NCBI GenBank assembly: GCA_051530055.1
Contig: CM121342.1
Location: 2,232,001-2,296,000, forward strand
Direction: 5' to 3'
DNA length: 64,000 bases
Source of the DNA: Neoechinorhynchus agilis
Taxonomy: Eukaryota > Acanthocephala
The translations under genes and the position numbers were made by a program. Positions 1 through 12,639 of the stretch are shown one piece after another; position 1 is the first letter of the stretch; every line of letters starts with the position of its first letter. The notes under the pieces are model-generated. The model searched no databases. It was not told the origin of the DNA and saw only the letters and a list, made by a program, of their open reading frames with translations.

Positions 1-1343
1 TTTGTTGTAAATGATGGGTATGATTGCTGGAGATTTATTTTTGACTGAGAAAAAATCAAAATGCAGATTTTAGTTTAACGGTTAACAAGCCAAATGCGAA
101 TTTGCATCAATATAAAATACAATTGAAATTTCACTTTGAAATTGAACCTTTTTCAATGGTGCTGATTGTAAATTTCTTGTTCGTCCATAATTTAAATTCA
201 AAATCTACTTTTTTTGTTTCGTTAAAAAACACTATGAAATTTTTCATAAAATTCAGTAGTCCCGGCTGCAATAAATGAAGGGACAGCTTCTATTTTAGTT
301 TTCGTAGCGAAATAAGAACGATTAATCACAGAACCTTCGACGCTTTCTGAATTTTTATGGTATTAATAAATATCTCACGTATTAGTGAGGACGCGATGAA
401 AGCACTCGTTGTTCCCAATACTAAACGCTATTGTACTCACATTATTGAATTTAAAGGAAGTAAATTATAATTTCAGTTCCTCTGTCGCCGTCAAATAAGC
501 ATATTCGCATTGATATTATAGAATATTGATGGCTGCAAAAGATCATATCCACTACCTTTTGTAATTTGCGACGATCTCTAAAAGATACAATCTCGTGGTT
601 TTAAATGAAAACGTTGGATTTCATTGAGCGTTTAAATACCAAAAGTTAGTTCGAACGTTTAAAGTTGTTAATGATAGGATAACCTTTGAAACCCGCATGA
701 ATTTAAGAACATCAAAGTAGTTGGTATATTTTTCAAGTTGTGAGTTACTTTTTTATTTTCAAACAAATACGCCCAAAAAATTTAAACTGCTTTCAATGCG
801 ATGATATGGTCAGCTGGGTTTGTACATTTCGTAGTTCTGTGGAGGTGGTCCAGTGGTCTCGTGTCCCGGATCCCTGTTTCAGGGTCAAGGGTCCGAATCC
901 ACGATCGCCAATGACGCACAACCAAAGGGGACGAAATACCGCTGAAGTGAGGAAACTCACTGATGAGTCCCGCCTCCTGGAGGTATCTGAGGATCCGGAG
1001 AAATGTACGAACTCTTAACGACTCATCCGAGTTAAAGTGGTAACATCACTTCTCTGATGTAGAAAACAAAGTTCCTCCGACCGGCGAAATTGCTAATGTA
1101 CATCAATATTAAAAGAAATTATCTCTTAGCAAATGTGATAGATTGTAGATTTAATTAGTAGAAAAATTCCGGCTATATTTAAACTATTGGCTTTAGAAAT
1201 CCGCGTGATTGCAATAAAACAAAATTGATTTCGACCAATACACTTTCAAATGTTATTCAATGTTTAGAAATGGGGAATTGTTGCCTTGCGCGCTATAACC
1301 TGTGTCCGATTGCACAACAGCGCGTTAGCCTCCATTATAATTT
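1..1343. repeat. Long near-identical segmental duplication, copy 1
   Basis: This segment is collinear with 22,396-23,738 at a constant offset of 22,395 and shows only a few substitutions, for example near 211 and 780. In the other copy the segment begins in the 3' flank of a PEBP-like gene, so the duplication may continue upstream of this window and include a second PEBP copy. Bases 1-830 show no convincing coding potential. The segment contains a tRNA-derived SINE and the start of a satellite fragment. Copy 1 stops matching just after a TATAATTT motif, exactly where copy 2 carries a LINE insertion. Confidence 0.95.
836..1110 (+). mobile_element. tRNA-derived SINE
   Basis: An internal RNA polymerase III promoter is visible: an A box (TGGTCCAGTGG, about 846) and a B box (GGGTCCGAATCC, about 889). 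A short linker GCCAATGACGCACAA follows and then a non-tRNA body. A second copy lies at 23,231-23,505 within the duplicated segment, and a diverged third copy lies at about 42,608. The 92-codon open frame across this region is incidental. The body contains GGGGACGAAA followed by CTGATGAGTCCC, words that resemble a hammerhead ribozyme core (see findings). The exact 3' end is uncertain. Confidence 0.7.
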
Positions 1344-1598
1344 TTTGTTAAATAGATGGACCACGAGGCAATTAAATTGGAAATACTAAATATTCCTCTC
1401 GCTTTGATAATCAAGCTCTGCGTCATCGCAATGTTTTTAAACAGATTAGATTATCAATTTATTTTAACAGCTCGACTAACTGGGAAGTTTTATTTTTTTA
1501 ATAATTTGGTACTCGTATAAAATCGATGTGGTGATCTAGTGCCGCAGAAATTCGGTGGCCTGCGATCCGAGAACATTACGCGATCAAAGGCAGCGGTT
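1119..1598. repeat. Fragment of the 1,258-bp satellite, internally deleted
   Basis: The sequence matches the satellite monomers found at 6,181-12,470. About 550 bp are missing at 1,343, where the text jumps from the CATTATAATTT position to the TTTGTTAAATAGATGG position of the monomer. Part of the following segment is also absent near 1,470. The fragment ends in GGCAGCGGTT, the left target-site copy of the LINE inserted next to it. The array resumes at 6,181 with GGTAGCGGTT. Confidence 0.85.
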
Positions 1599-1814
1599 TT
1601 ATTATATTGTAAAACGGCGTGTACAAAATGTTTCTCGATATATCCTAATTTTTATCCGAATTTCGGTTGCAAATGTTTTAGTTAGTTGTTTTTGTTCTTT
1701 TCACTCTCCATCAGCTTCATGATCGATCTCAAGATCCAGCCACATGTTAGAGAGTAAAGAACTAAAAACCTTTTCAGATACGGACTCCATTTTTGTCGAT
1801 TGATTTGGAACGTG

Positions 1815-4634
1815 TCAGGTTTTTATGAATAAACTTTTTCTATCCTTCTTTTTCATGTCTTTCATCCATTCTTTTAACCAATTTGTTTCTTCAATCTTTA
1901 GACGTGACATTCCGTGTGTGTATTCAAAGTAGTAATTTCCTTGCTCTATTTGTATTCGTGCTTTTTTCTCAGCAATTGAGTACTTCCATATGTTTTGTGT
2001 AAAAATACGTTTGAGGAATGAGTTTATTTCCGTGGCTGTCTTCTCATTCACTAATCACAGAATGCAGTGATCCGTTTAATCAAGTTGGTTGCAAAGTGAA
2101 GTTTCATATGCTGTGGCCTTCCTCTGCCGAAAAAACAGAAAGATGATGCAGCCATAGTTTTCAAAATTTGAATTGGAAAACATTTCTCGATCCCGAGATG
2201 CTTCATTCTTTTACAGACCATCTTTATCTTTTTGTATGTAGATCCAAGTGCTGAGTTTGTAATCGTACTTTTGTTTAAAGCGGGAAAGTTTATCCCCAGA
2301 ATTCGAGTCCTTGTCATGATTTTCAACCCTTCAAAATTTTTGTCCTCACGCATCGTTTTTTGAAGTTTTAGTCTCGCAGCGCTTGAGTCCGTTATTGGGA
2401 TGGGGTTTGTCTTTGCTCTGTTGATCGCGAGATTCGCCATTTTCATTGCTTCATTAATTTTACAAATTCCGTACTCAATCATTCTACATACGCGCTCTTT
2501 GATTTTATGAAAAATAAAAATAAAGATATCGTCTGCATATACCAAAAATTGAAACATTTCAGCTCCCTTTTGAGATCCTTCATAATTTTTATCATCCCAA
2601 TCAGAAACTGATTAGGTGATAGGGGAGATCCCTGGGGTACTCCATATTTAGTGTAAAAATTTTCAGATCTGGGATTTACCTCTACAAAATAAGATTTGGA
2701 TTCCATAAGAAATTTTATTTGTTCTAATAAATTTCTCGGAAGCTTCAAGTTGCGACATGCTTCATATATAAAACTTCTATCTATAGCATCAAACGCTCTG
2801 CTAATATCTAATTGAACTACTGCTTTGTGCACCTTTGAGTGAGTACTGTTCAATCTATGAAGCTCTGTCAATAAAGTGTTCACGCTTTTGCCCTTTATAA
2901 AACCATGAAAGATATTTGGGATCTTTTTTCTTTTCGATAATAAATCCATAAGGGTATTATTCAAGCACTTTTCCATAATAAAAATAACTGGGTTTTGAAT
3001 GTCGATAAAACGCACCTCCGTTGGCGACATTATTCTGTTCTTATTTTTTGGAATTATCACCTTCTTCACTATGTTAAATTTCATTAGTTCAAAAAAGGAC
3101 AAGAGTAGAGCGGGGCAATGCTGCCAGCGTGATGGCGACGGTCGAGGAAAGACAAAAGCTGGAATTCGGCGGAGGTGGTGAGTGTGGGAACGAATTAATT
3201 TGATTGAAAAACGCTTGGATAAATAGTTGTTTGTGGAAAAAAAGTTCTTATCCATTTTGGTCCAAAATAAAACTTTATTTCGTCCATCTAGCATGTCCAT
3301 TACCTTGGGAGAGACATCTTTTCCATTCATGGCCAAAGAGGAGTTGCCCTTCCAACATTTAAGTACCTGTTCTATATTTCTATTCCCAAAGGAACATTTT
3401 TCCTTCTCAGGCCATATGTATGGGGTTTTTTGACCCCCAAGATATGGTGGAATAAAATTATTTCTATTACATTAGTGTATGAAATTTCCGCTATCCAACA
3501 GGCTGCTTTCATTTTCTAGTCAGTTCTCTTTTTCTTTAAAATTATGTCTCAGAATTTTTTCTTCAGAAGGCTTCAAATTGATAGATTTAATCTATTTTTT
3601 TCTATACTCTCCCAATATAAATTTTTATAAAATTTCCCCATCCAGTACTGAGAACCCAGAGAATCTCCTTTGGTTTCGCAAATTCGTGCCATGCGGTAGT
3701 TCGCTGCATTTGGTCCAAAAGCACGATTACTCCTAACTGGCCTAGCAGTAATTTGTGATTTTTTGCAGCAATCGATACCATGCTATTAAATGCCCCCATA
3801 GAAACCATACCTTTATCATTTATCAGAGATGATAAGGTTTCATTAAAAGGCTTAATGGCCGCAGGACTATAAAAATCGACTTTTGTTCTCAGTCCATAGG
3901 AACCTAGACTGTATATTAGCATGTCATGGCCCATTTTTTTGTTATCAAAAAATTGTCCGGTAACATTTGCCACCAAGTTTAATTCCTTCCTGGAGAACAT
4001 AAGGTCTAAATAAGAGTGGGAGTTTCTCGAGTGGAAGGTGGATGAGCTCGACATTTGAACGTTATAGTTCGAAGACCAGTGATTCAGTGCCACCGCTCTA
4101 TTTGAGTTAAAGTCCCCCAGTATCAAGTCCGGTTTCCATTCTAGCAACCATTTCTCTACGTTTTTTTGAAGAAAGATATTTTTAGGGAGCTATATATAAG
4201 TTGCCTAGAATGAGTCTAGCCTGATTAGATCCTTCGTCCTTTAAAAAATTACTTATCGAAATTATTTGTATTGCATAGTTTACGGTTTTGGATTGCACTA
4301 ATAATTTCGGACAGAGGGACTTATGAACCGTTGTTTGTAATCCTCCCGAGAAACCCATATTATTATTAGGGGCATTACCATTGTTTATAGGGGCTAATAC
4401 TACAGTAATGTAATCCACGTTTTCAATCAGGGGTTGTTCTCCTGTCTCCTGCATACAAAAATTTTTCGTAGAGTCCCAATTTATCGCCTGTTTCAAGAAA
4501 TTAGATAATGTTGAAATTTTCGAAACATTATATGTTATAATATTAAAATTATGATTTAGGTAATTTATGGGCCTTATCATATTAAATTTTGTTTGATCAT
4601 GAGGTTTTCCCCCTCTTACCTCCCGTGATTCCAT
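1815..4634 (-). pseudogene. LINE-A ORF2, endonuclease plus reverse transcriptase (broken)
   Basis: The endonuclease N-terminus lies at 4,634-4,182, including a TYNV and a QETGEQP stretch. The core at 4,147-3,602 has LGDFNS and a GHDML motif standing in for the usual SDH. The reverse transcriptase lies at 3,336-2,479 (FIKGKSVNTLL, QLDISRAFDAID, YGVPQGSPLSP). The catalytic YADD box is in the next frame at about 2,535, with the thumb running to 2,051. A last piece at 2,051-1,815 is probably the C-terminus. At least three frame interruptions are present (near 4,165, 3,600-3,340 and 2,540). The 3.1-3.2 kb stretch matches RT poorly and may be rearranged. Confidence 0.8.
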
Positions 4635-4947
4635 TTCTATTTGATATTATGTTTCCTCCTCTGCTCTTTTTTGTAATTTGCTTTTCTGGTTGCGCCACCT
4701 TTCCACTGTTACCAGATGTAATTACTATTTCCTCTATGTCTGAACTTGATTCTGATGAAGCTTCATTGCCTCCTAGCTTTCTTAGTTCCGCCTTTAAACT
4801 CCTGTTTTCCTTCTGCAGTTAGTCTATTTTTTTATCTTTTTTGTCCATTTCACCCATTAATACTACCATTTTTTCGTTCAATTCTTTTATCTTACTTGCT
4901 AGGGACTGCACCTTTTTCTCTAAATACCTATCTTCATTGATTTCGGG

Positions 4948-6065
4948 CTAGGAAGTCTGGTTGTGCTTAAATCCTACCCACTCATTCCCTGAAGATGTGT
5001 CCTTGTTGACACTTTTCCAATATCTTATAGCGACAGGACATACTCTCTTGAAACCGGTATGTCCTCCTTCGCAGTCGGGGCAACACAGTCTATTATTGCT
5101 ACTACATTGTTCCTTAACATGGTTTTCTGAGCAAAACATACATTTGATTTCGTTATTGCACTCCCTGGTTATGTGCCCCCATTGACAACACTTTTGGCAT
5201 CGGGTTAGAATGAAATCATGTATTGATGTTTTATCTTGACTTGAAAATTCTATACAGTAAGCTAAAAACGGAAAATTGCGTCCTTTAATTTTATTAATCG
5301 TATCTTGGGTTCCCGCAACTAAAATCGTATATGGATCCATAGTTGGATTTTTTCTTAAATATTTAATTGGATCAACGCCAAACACCTATCTTATCTCCTT
5401 TAACTCTTCCTTACTAAGATCTGGGGGTGGATTAAGAATAAGAAGAGTAGACCTCCGAGATATATCGTCAAATGTAATTTTCTTTTCCTCAAAAATTCCT
5501 TTAAAACTTTTTAAGCCCTCCATTCCGAATAAAAAAACCAAAACTACCAATTTTGTGTTCTCCACTTTTTTAATTTGAAATACCTGCTGTTTCGTAAGCT
5601 TACTAGGTTCTAAGAACTTTTTATAATATTCCTTTATTACACAGTTTATCGTTAAAGTTCCCAAGTTTTCTCTTTTTACTCTTATTCCAAAGTCCTCTTT
5701 TAGTCTAGGCAATCTCTGGAATGCTGTTCCCATCCTCAAGTTACCCAAATCATGGTGGGGGCCGAAAACCTATTATTATTGAGACCCACCGTTTCATATA
5801 CACCCCTTTGCCGACTCTAGACTTGGTGGGGGTCCGCAAAAACGTTATCCGTCATAAACCCCTCATCTTCTTTATTTTCTGAGCAGTTTTCCTTCAGATT
5901 CATTCTTTGGTGGGGGGCCAGAAAAACATTATCATCAATAACCATTTTTTCCTCCGGGTAACGTGGATATCGCACACACTCATAACTAACCTTAGCAGGA
6001 TCTACGTCCACTTCCATTTCTCTTTCTATAGAAGGTTCCTTCGCATTATCATAATCAACCTCCAT
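4948..6065 (-). pseudogene. LINE-A ORF1, zinc-knuckle nucleic-acid-binding protein (broken)
   Basis: ORF1 proteins of this group bind the element's own RNA. Pieces in order on the minus strand are 6,065-5,817 (acidic, repeated NVF.APHQ motif), 5,748-5,386 (RRM-like middle region) and 5,385-4,948. The last piece carries three Cys/His knuckles: CQKCCQWGHITREC, CMFCSENHVKEQC and CPDCEGGHTGFKRVC. A charged coiled-coil-like stretch rich in K and E follows at about 4,930-4,800. Stops separate the pieces at about 5,816 and 5,386. Knuckle spacing resembles Jockey and I-element ORF1s, which often carry three in a row. Confidence 0.75.
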
Positions 6066-6180
6066 CTGACCCCCTCCTCGATCATCCGGTGGATCGGGGT
6101 CCCATAAATCTCGATTTCGATTATTCGAACTTTGTGCCAGAGCGTAGTTTTTTTAACAAAAAATTGCGCAACATGTGTTG

Positions 6181-9100
6181 GTAGCGGTTCAGTTACCGCG
6201 TTTCCGGTTCCACCGCTGCGGCGAACATTTTTTATCAACATCTAAGGCCTTTTATTTTTAATGACTGCAAGGACATTTTTCATGCAAGGAAATAGATTAG
6301 GAACCGATTATTCTATAAATAAATATAATGATACGTGGCGATTTTATCCATTATCTCTTAGCAAATGCGATAGATCGTAAATTTAATTAGTAGAAAAATT
6401 CTGGCTATATTTAAACTAAGGGCTTTTGAAATCATCGTGATCGCCATAAAACAAAATCGATTTAAATCCCGACACATTCAAATGTTATTCAATGTTTAGA
6501 AATGGGGAATTGTTGTCTTGCGCGCTATAACCTGTGTCCGATTGAACAACAGCGCCTTAGCCGCCATTATAATTTTAAACCACTTCGTGACAAAGTACCA
6601 TCAAGTGGACGAATATGGTTCCAAAGAGGACAGTGTCAACCAATCCTGACCCATTTCGTATTTTGCATGACACGGCCAACATATTAAAGTCAAAAACTCG
6701 GCGAGTATTTTATTAATAATAACACGTTTTAATAATGCACAATAAAGGGGGCCAATGTACCTTTGAGTCCTCTCGGTCGGAATATGCCTTGAAAATAAAT
6801 TTTTTATTCATTGTTCGGACCGAGGAATTTCTTCATGGATTTTTACCAGGGGTTACGTTTTCGTTCAACGACATTTGAAAAATAAATATTAGATAGATAA
6901 ACAATGGCTCATTTTTCCAAATTAAAGAGCTGATAACTATGCAAATATTCAACCTAGCAAATTTTATGTATTTAAAATATTTCCTTATTTTTGGTAACTG
7001 AATTATAAACGGTTAATTTTTAACATTTGTTTTTTTATCTTACTCCGTTTTCAAATCAACTGTTTAAAAAATAAAACTCTGTGTGCCCATCTTAATAGAT
7101 ACGCATCTACAAAACATTTGAAGTGAAGGTTTTTGTTAATATGATGGACCACGAGGCAATTAAATTGGAAATATTAAATTTTCCTCTCGTTTTGATAATC
7201 AAGCGCTGCATTAATGCAATGCTTTTAAACAGATTAGATAATCAATTTATTTTAACAGCTCGACTACTAAGACTTGACATGATGGCAACGTTTAATTTTA
7301 TATAGTGCCTAAGAAGCGCTTACAAAAACTGGGAAGTTTCATTTTGTAAATAAGTTGGTACTCGTATAAAATCGATGTGCTGATCTAGTGCCGTAGAGAT
7401 TCGGTGGCCCGCGATCCGAAAACATTACGCGATCAAAGGTAGCGGTTCAGTTACCGCGTTTCCGGTTCCACCGCTGCGGCGAACATTTTTTATCAACATC
7501 TAAGGCCTTTTATTTTTAATGACTGCAAGGACATTTTTCATACAACGGAAATAGATTAGGAACCGATTATTCCATAAATAAATATAATGATACGTGGCGA
7601 TTTTATCCATTATCTCTTGGCAAATGCGATAGATCGTAAATTTAATTAGTAGAAAAATTCCGGCTATATTTAAACTATTGGCTTTAGAAATCATCGTGAT
7701 CGCCATAAAACAAAATCGATTTAAATCCCGACACATTCAAATGTTATTCAATGTTTAGAAATGGGGATTTGTTGCCTTCCGCGCTATAACCTGTGTCCGA
7801 TTGCACAACAGCGCGTTAGCCTCCATTATAATTTTAAACTACTTGGTGACAAAGTACCATCAAGGGGACGAATATGGTTCCAAAGAGGACAGTGTCAACC
7901 AATCCTGACCCATTTCGTATTTTGCATGACACGGCCAACACTGTATTAGTCAAAAACTCAGCGAGTATTTTATTAATAATAACCGTTTTAATATTGCACA
8001 ATAAAGGGGGCCAATATTACCTTTGAGTCCTCTCGGTCGGAAAATGCCTTGAAAATAAATTTTTTATTCATAGTTCGGACGGAGGAATCTTCATGGATTT
8101 TCCAGGGGTTACGTTTTCGTTCAACGACATTTGAAAAATAAATATTAGATAGATAAACAATGGTGCATTTTTCCAAAGTAAAGAGCTGATAACTATGCAA
8201 ATATTCAACCTAGCAAATTTTATGTATTTAAAATATTTCCTTATTTTTGGTAACTGGATGCAACGGTGAATTTTTAACATTTGTTTTTTTATCTAGAAGC
8301 TCCGTTTTCAAATCAACTGTTTAAAAAATAAAACTCTGTGTGCCCATCTTAATAGATACGCATCTACAAAACATTTGAAGTGAAGGTTTTTGTTAATATG
8401 ATGGACCACGAGGCGATTAAATTGGAAATATTAAATATTCCTCTCGCTTTGATAATCAAGCGTTGCGTCATGGCAATGTTTTTAAACAGATTAGATAATC
8501 AATTTATTTTAACAGCTCGACTATTAAGACTTGACATGATGGCAACGTTTAATTTTATATAGTGCCTAAGAAGCGTCTACAAAAACTGGGAAGTTTCATT
8601 TTGTAAATAATTTGGTACTCGTATAAAATCGATGTGCTGATCTAGTGCCGTAGAGATTCGGTGGCCCGCGATCCGAAAACATTACGCGATCAAAGGTAGC
8701 GGTTCAGTTACCGCGTTTCCGGTTCCACCGCTGCGGCGAACATTTTTTATCAATATCTAAGGCCTTTTATTTTTAATGACTGCAAGGACATTTTTCATGC
8801 AAGGAAATAGATTAGGAACCGATTATTCTATAAATAAATATAATGATACGTGGCGATTTTATCCATTATCTCTTAGGAAATGCGATAGATCGTAAATTTA
8901 ATTAGTAGAAAAATTCTGGCTATATTTAAACTATTGGCTTTTGAAATCGACGTGATCGTCATAAAACAAAATCGATTTCGACCCCGACACTTTCAAATGT
9001 TATTCAATGTTTAGAAATGGGGATTTGTTGCCTTCCGCGCTATAACCTGTGTCCGATTGCACAACAGCGCGTTAGCCTCCATTATAATTTTAAACTACTT

Positions 9101-12100
9101 CGTGACAAAGTACCATCAAGGGGACGAATCTGGCTTCAGGGATGACAGTGTCAACCAATCCTGACCCATTTCATATTTTGCATAACACGGCCAACATATT
9201 AAAGTCAAAAACTCGGCGAGTATTTTATTAATAATAACACGTTTTAATAATGCACAATAAAGGGGGCCAATGTACCTTTGGGTCCTCTCGGTCGGAATAT
9301 GCCTTGAAAATAAATTTTTTATTTATAGTTCGGACGGAGGAATTTCTTCATGAATTTTTACCAGGGGTTACGTTTTCGTTCAACGGCATTTTAAAAATAA
9401 ATATTAGATAGATAAACAATGGTACATTTTCCAAAATTAAAGAGCTGATAACTATGCAAATATTCAACCTAGCAAATTTTATGTATTTAAAATATTTCCT
9501 TATTTTTGGTAACTGAATTATAAACGGTGAATTTTTAACATTTGTTTTTTTATCTGACTCCGTTTTCAAATCAACTGTTTAAAAAATAAAACTCTGTGTG
9601 CCCATCTTAATAGATACGCATCTACAAAACATTTGAAGTGAAGGTTTTTGTTAAATAGATGGACCACGAGGCGATTAAATTGGAAATATTAAATATTCCT
9701 CTCGTTTTGATAATCAAGCGCTGCGTTAATGCAATGTTTTTAAACAGATTAGATTATCAATTTATTTTAACAGCTCGACGTTTAAGACTTGACATGATGG
9801 CAACGTTTAATTTTATATAGTGCCTAAGAAGCGCTTACAAAAATTGGGAAGTTTTATTTTGTAAATAATTTGGTACTCGTATAAAATCGATGTGCTGATC
9901 TAGTGCCGTAGAGATTCGGTGGCCCGCGATCCGAAAACATTACGCGATCAAAGGTAGCGGTTCAGTTACCGCGTTTCCGGTTCCACCGCTGCGGTGAACA
10001 TTTTTTATCAATATCTAAGGCCTTTTATTTTTAATGACTGCAAGGACATTTTTCATACAATGGAAATAGATTAGGAACCGATTATTCCATAGATAGATAT
10101 AATGATACGTGTCGATTTTATCCATTATCTCTTAGCAAATGCGATAGATCGTAAATTTAATTAGTAGAAAAATTCTGGCTATATTTAAACTAAAGGCTTT
10201 TGAAATCATCGTGATCGCCATAAAACAAAATCGATTTAAATCGCGACATATTCAAATGTTATTCAATTTTTAGAAATGGGGAATTGTTGTCTTGCGCGCT
10301 ATAACCTGTGTCCGATTGAACAACAGCGCCTTAGCCGCCATTATAATTTTAAACCACTTCGTGACAAAGTACCATCAAGGGGACGAATATGGTTCCAAAG
10401 AGGACAGTGTCAACCAATCCTGACCCATTTCGTATTTTGCATGACACGGCCAACATATTAAAGTCAAAAACTCGGCGAGTATTTTATTAATAATAACACG
10501 TTTTAATAATGCACAATAAAGGGGGCCAATGTACCTTTGAGTCCTCTCGGTCGGAATATGCCTTGAAAATAAAAATTTTATTCATTGTTCGGACCGAGGA
10601 ATTTCTTCATGGATTTTTACCAGGGGTTACGTTTTCGTTCAACGACATTTGAAAAATAAATATTAGATAGATAAACAATGGTGCATTTTTCCAAATTAAA
10701 GAGCTGATAACTATGCAAATATTCAACCTAGCAAATTTTATGTATTTAAAATATTTCCTTATTTTTGGTAACTGAATTATAAACGGTGAATTTTTAACAT
10801 TTGTTTTTTTATCTGACTCCGTTTTCAAATCAACTGTTTAAAAAATAAAACTCTGTGTGCCCATCTTAATAGATACGCATCTACAAAACATTTGAAGTGA
10901 AGGTTTTTGTTAATATGATGGACCACGAGGCAATTAAATTGGAAATATTAAATATTCCTCTCGTTTTGATAATCAAGCGCTGCGTTAATGCAATGTTTTT
11001 AAAAAGATTAGATAATCAATTTATTTTAACAGCTCGACTATTAAGACTTGACATGATGGCAACGTTTAATTTTATATAGTGCCTAAGAAGCGCTTACAAA
11101 AATTGGGAAGTTTTATTTTGTAAATAATTTGGCACTCGTATAAAATCGATGTGCTGATCTAGTGCCGTAGAGATTCGGTGGCCCGCGATCCGAAAACATT
11201 ACGCGATCAAAGGTAGCGGTTCAGTTACCGCGTTTCCGGTTCCACCGCTGCGGCGAACATTTTTTATCAACATCTAAGGCCTTTTATTTTTAATGACTGC
11301 AAGGACATTTTTCATACAATGGAAATAGATTAGGAACCGATTATTCCATAAATAAATATAATGATACGTGGCGATTTTATCCATTATCTCTTGGCAAATG
11401 CGATAGATCGTAAATTTAATTAGTAGAAAAATTCCGGCTATATTTAAACTATTGGCTTTAGAAATCATCGTGATCGCCATAAAACAAAATCGATTTAAAT
11501 CCCGACACATTCAAATGTTATTCAATGTTTAGAAATGGGGAATTGTTGTCTTGCGCGCTATAACTTGTGTCCGATTGCACAACAGCGCGTTAGCCTCCAT
11601 TATAATTTTAAACTACTTCGTGACAAAGTACCATCAAGGGGACGAATCTGGCTTCAGGGATGACAGTGTAAACCAATCCTGACCCATTTCGTATTTTGCA
11701 TGACACGGCCAACATATTAAAGTCAAAAACTCGGCGAGTATTTTATTAATAATAACACGTTTTAATATTGCACAATAAAGGGGCCAATGTACCTTTGAGT
11801 CCTCTCGGTCGGAAAATGCCTTGAAAATAAATTTTTTATTCATAGTTCGGACCGAGGAATTTCTTCATGGATTTTTACCAGGGGTTACGTTTTCGTTCAA
11901 CGACATTTGAAAAATAAATATTAGATAGATAAACAATGGTGCATTTTTCCAAATTAAAGAGCTGATAACTATGCAAATATTCAACCTAGCAAATTTTATG
12001 TATTTAAAATATTTCCTTATTTTTGGTAACTGAATTATAAACGGTGAATTTTTAACATTTGTTTTTTTATCTGACTCCGTTTTCAAATCAACTGTTTAAA

Positions 12101-12610
12101 AAATAAAACTCTGTGTGCCCATCTTAATAGATACGCATCTACAAAACATTTGAAGTGAAGGTTTTTGTTAATATGATGGACCACGAGGCAATTAAGTTGG
12201 AAATATTAAATATTCCTCTCGCTTTGATAATCAAGCTCTGCGTCATCGCAATGTTTTTAAATAGATTAGATTATCAATTTATTTTAACAGCTCGACTATT
12301 AAGACTTGACATGATGGCAACGTTTAATTTTATATAGTGCCTAAGAAGCGCTTACAAAAATTGGGAAGTTTCATTTTGTAAATAATTTAGTACTCGTATA
12401 AAATCGATGTGCTGATCTAGTGCCGTAGAGATTCGGTGGCCCGCGATCCGAAAACATTACGCGATCAAAAGGTAGCGGTTCAGTTACCGCGTTTCCGGTT
12501 CCGCCGCTGCGGCGAACATTTTTTGTCAACATTTAAGGCCTTTTACTTTAATGACTAGAAGGGCATTTTTCATGCAATGGAAATAATATTGGGAACTGAT
12601 TTTTTTATCT
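6181..12610. repeat. Macrosatellite, 1,258-bp monomer, five full copies plus a partial one
   Basis: Monomers start at the motif GGTAGCGGTTCAG at 6,181, 7,438, 8,695, 9,953, 11,212 and 12,471, giving periods of 1,257, 1,257, 1,258, 1,259 and 1,259 bp. Copies differ at a few percent of positions by scattered substitutions and small indels. Each contains short frames of about 60 and 61 codons on the plus strand and 70-78 codons on the minus strand. These are conserved only because the copies are similar: their differences change amino acids freely, which argues against a protein. A small dyad (GCGGT...ACCGC) sits at each monomer start. Further fragments occur at 1,119, 19,255, 23,505 and 27,381. 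Confidence 0.95.
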
Positions 12611-12639
12611 AAAAGGTGTCTTTTAGGGTTTTACAATAA

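Larger units (their letters stand above)
1599..6180 (-). mobile_element. LINE-A: near full-length Jockey/I-like non-LTR retrotransposon
   Basis: This 4.6-kb insertion lies within the 1,258-bp satellite. The flanks carry a 10-bp direct repeat with one mismatch, 1,589-1,598 (GGCAGCGGTT) and 6,181-6,190 (GGTAGCGGTT), as expected of target-primed reverse transcription. Reading on the minus strand, an ORF1 with three zinc knuckles is followed by an ORF2 with an apurinic-type endonuclease and a reverse transcriptase. The 3' end is AT-rich (AATATAATAAAA, minus strand). The order ORF1-EN-RT with CCHC-bearing ORF1 fits the Jockey/I/CR1 group; the precise clade was not determined. Both ORFs carry stops or frame changes, so the copy is inactive. 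Confidence 0.85.

Noticed and set aside
961-1010. Conventional hammerhead with stem II closed between CTGATGA and the downstream GAAA
   Set aside because: The bases next to CTGATGA and that GAAA do not pair; only the permuted arrangement with the upstream GAAA gives a stem.
740-1018. 92-codon open frame repeated at 23,135-23,413
   Set aside because: It runs straight through a tRNA-derived SINE promoter and has identical copies only because the segment is duplicated.
7123-12337. Repeated 60- and 61-codon frames (MKVFVNMMDHEAIKLEIL..., MGNCCLARYNL...) as a gene family
   Set aside because: They recur once per 1,258-bp satellite monomer, and substitutions between copies change amino acids without restraint. 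Other copies have stops or lost start codons.
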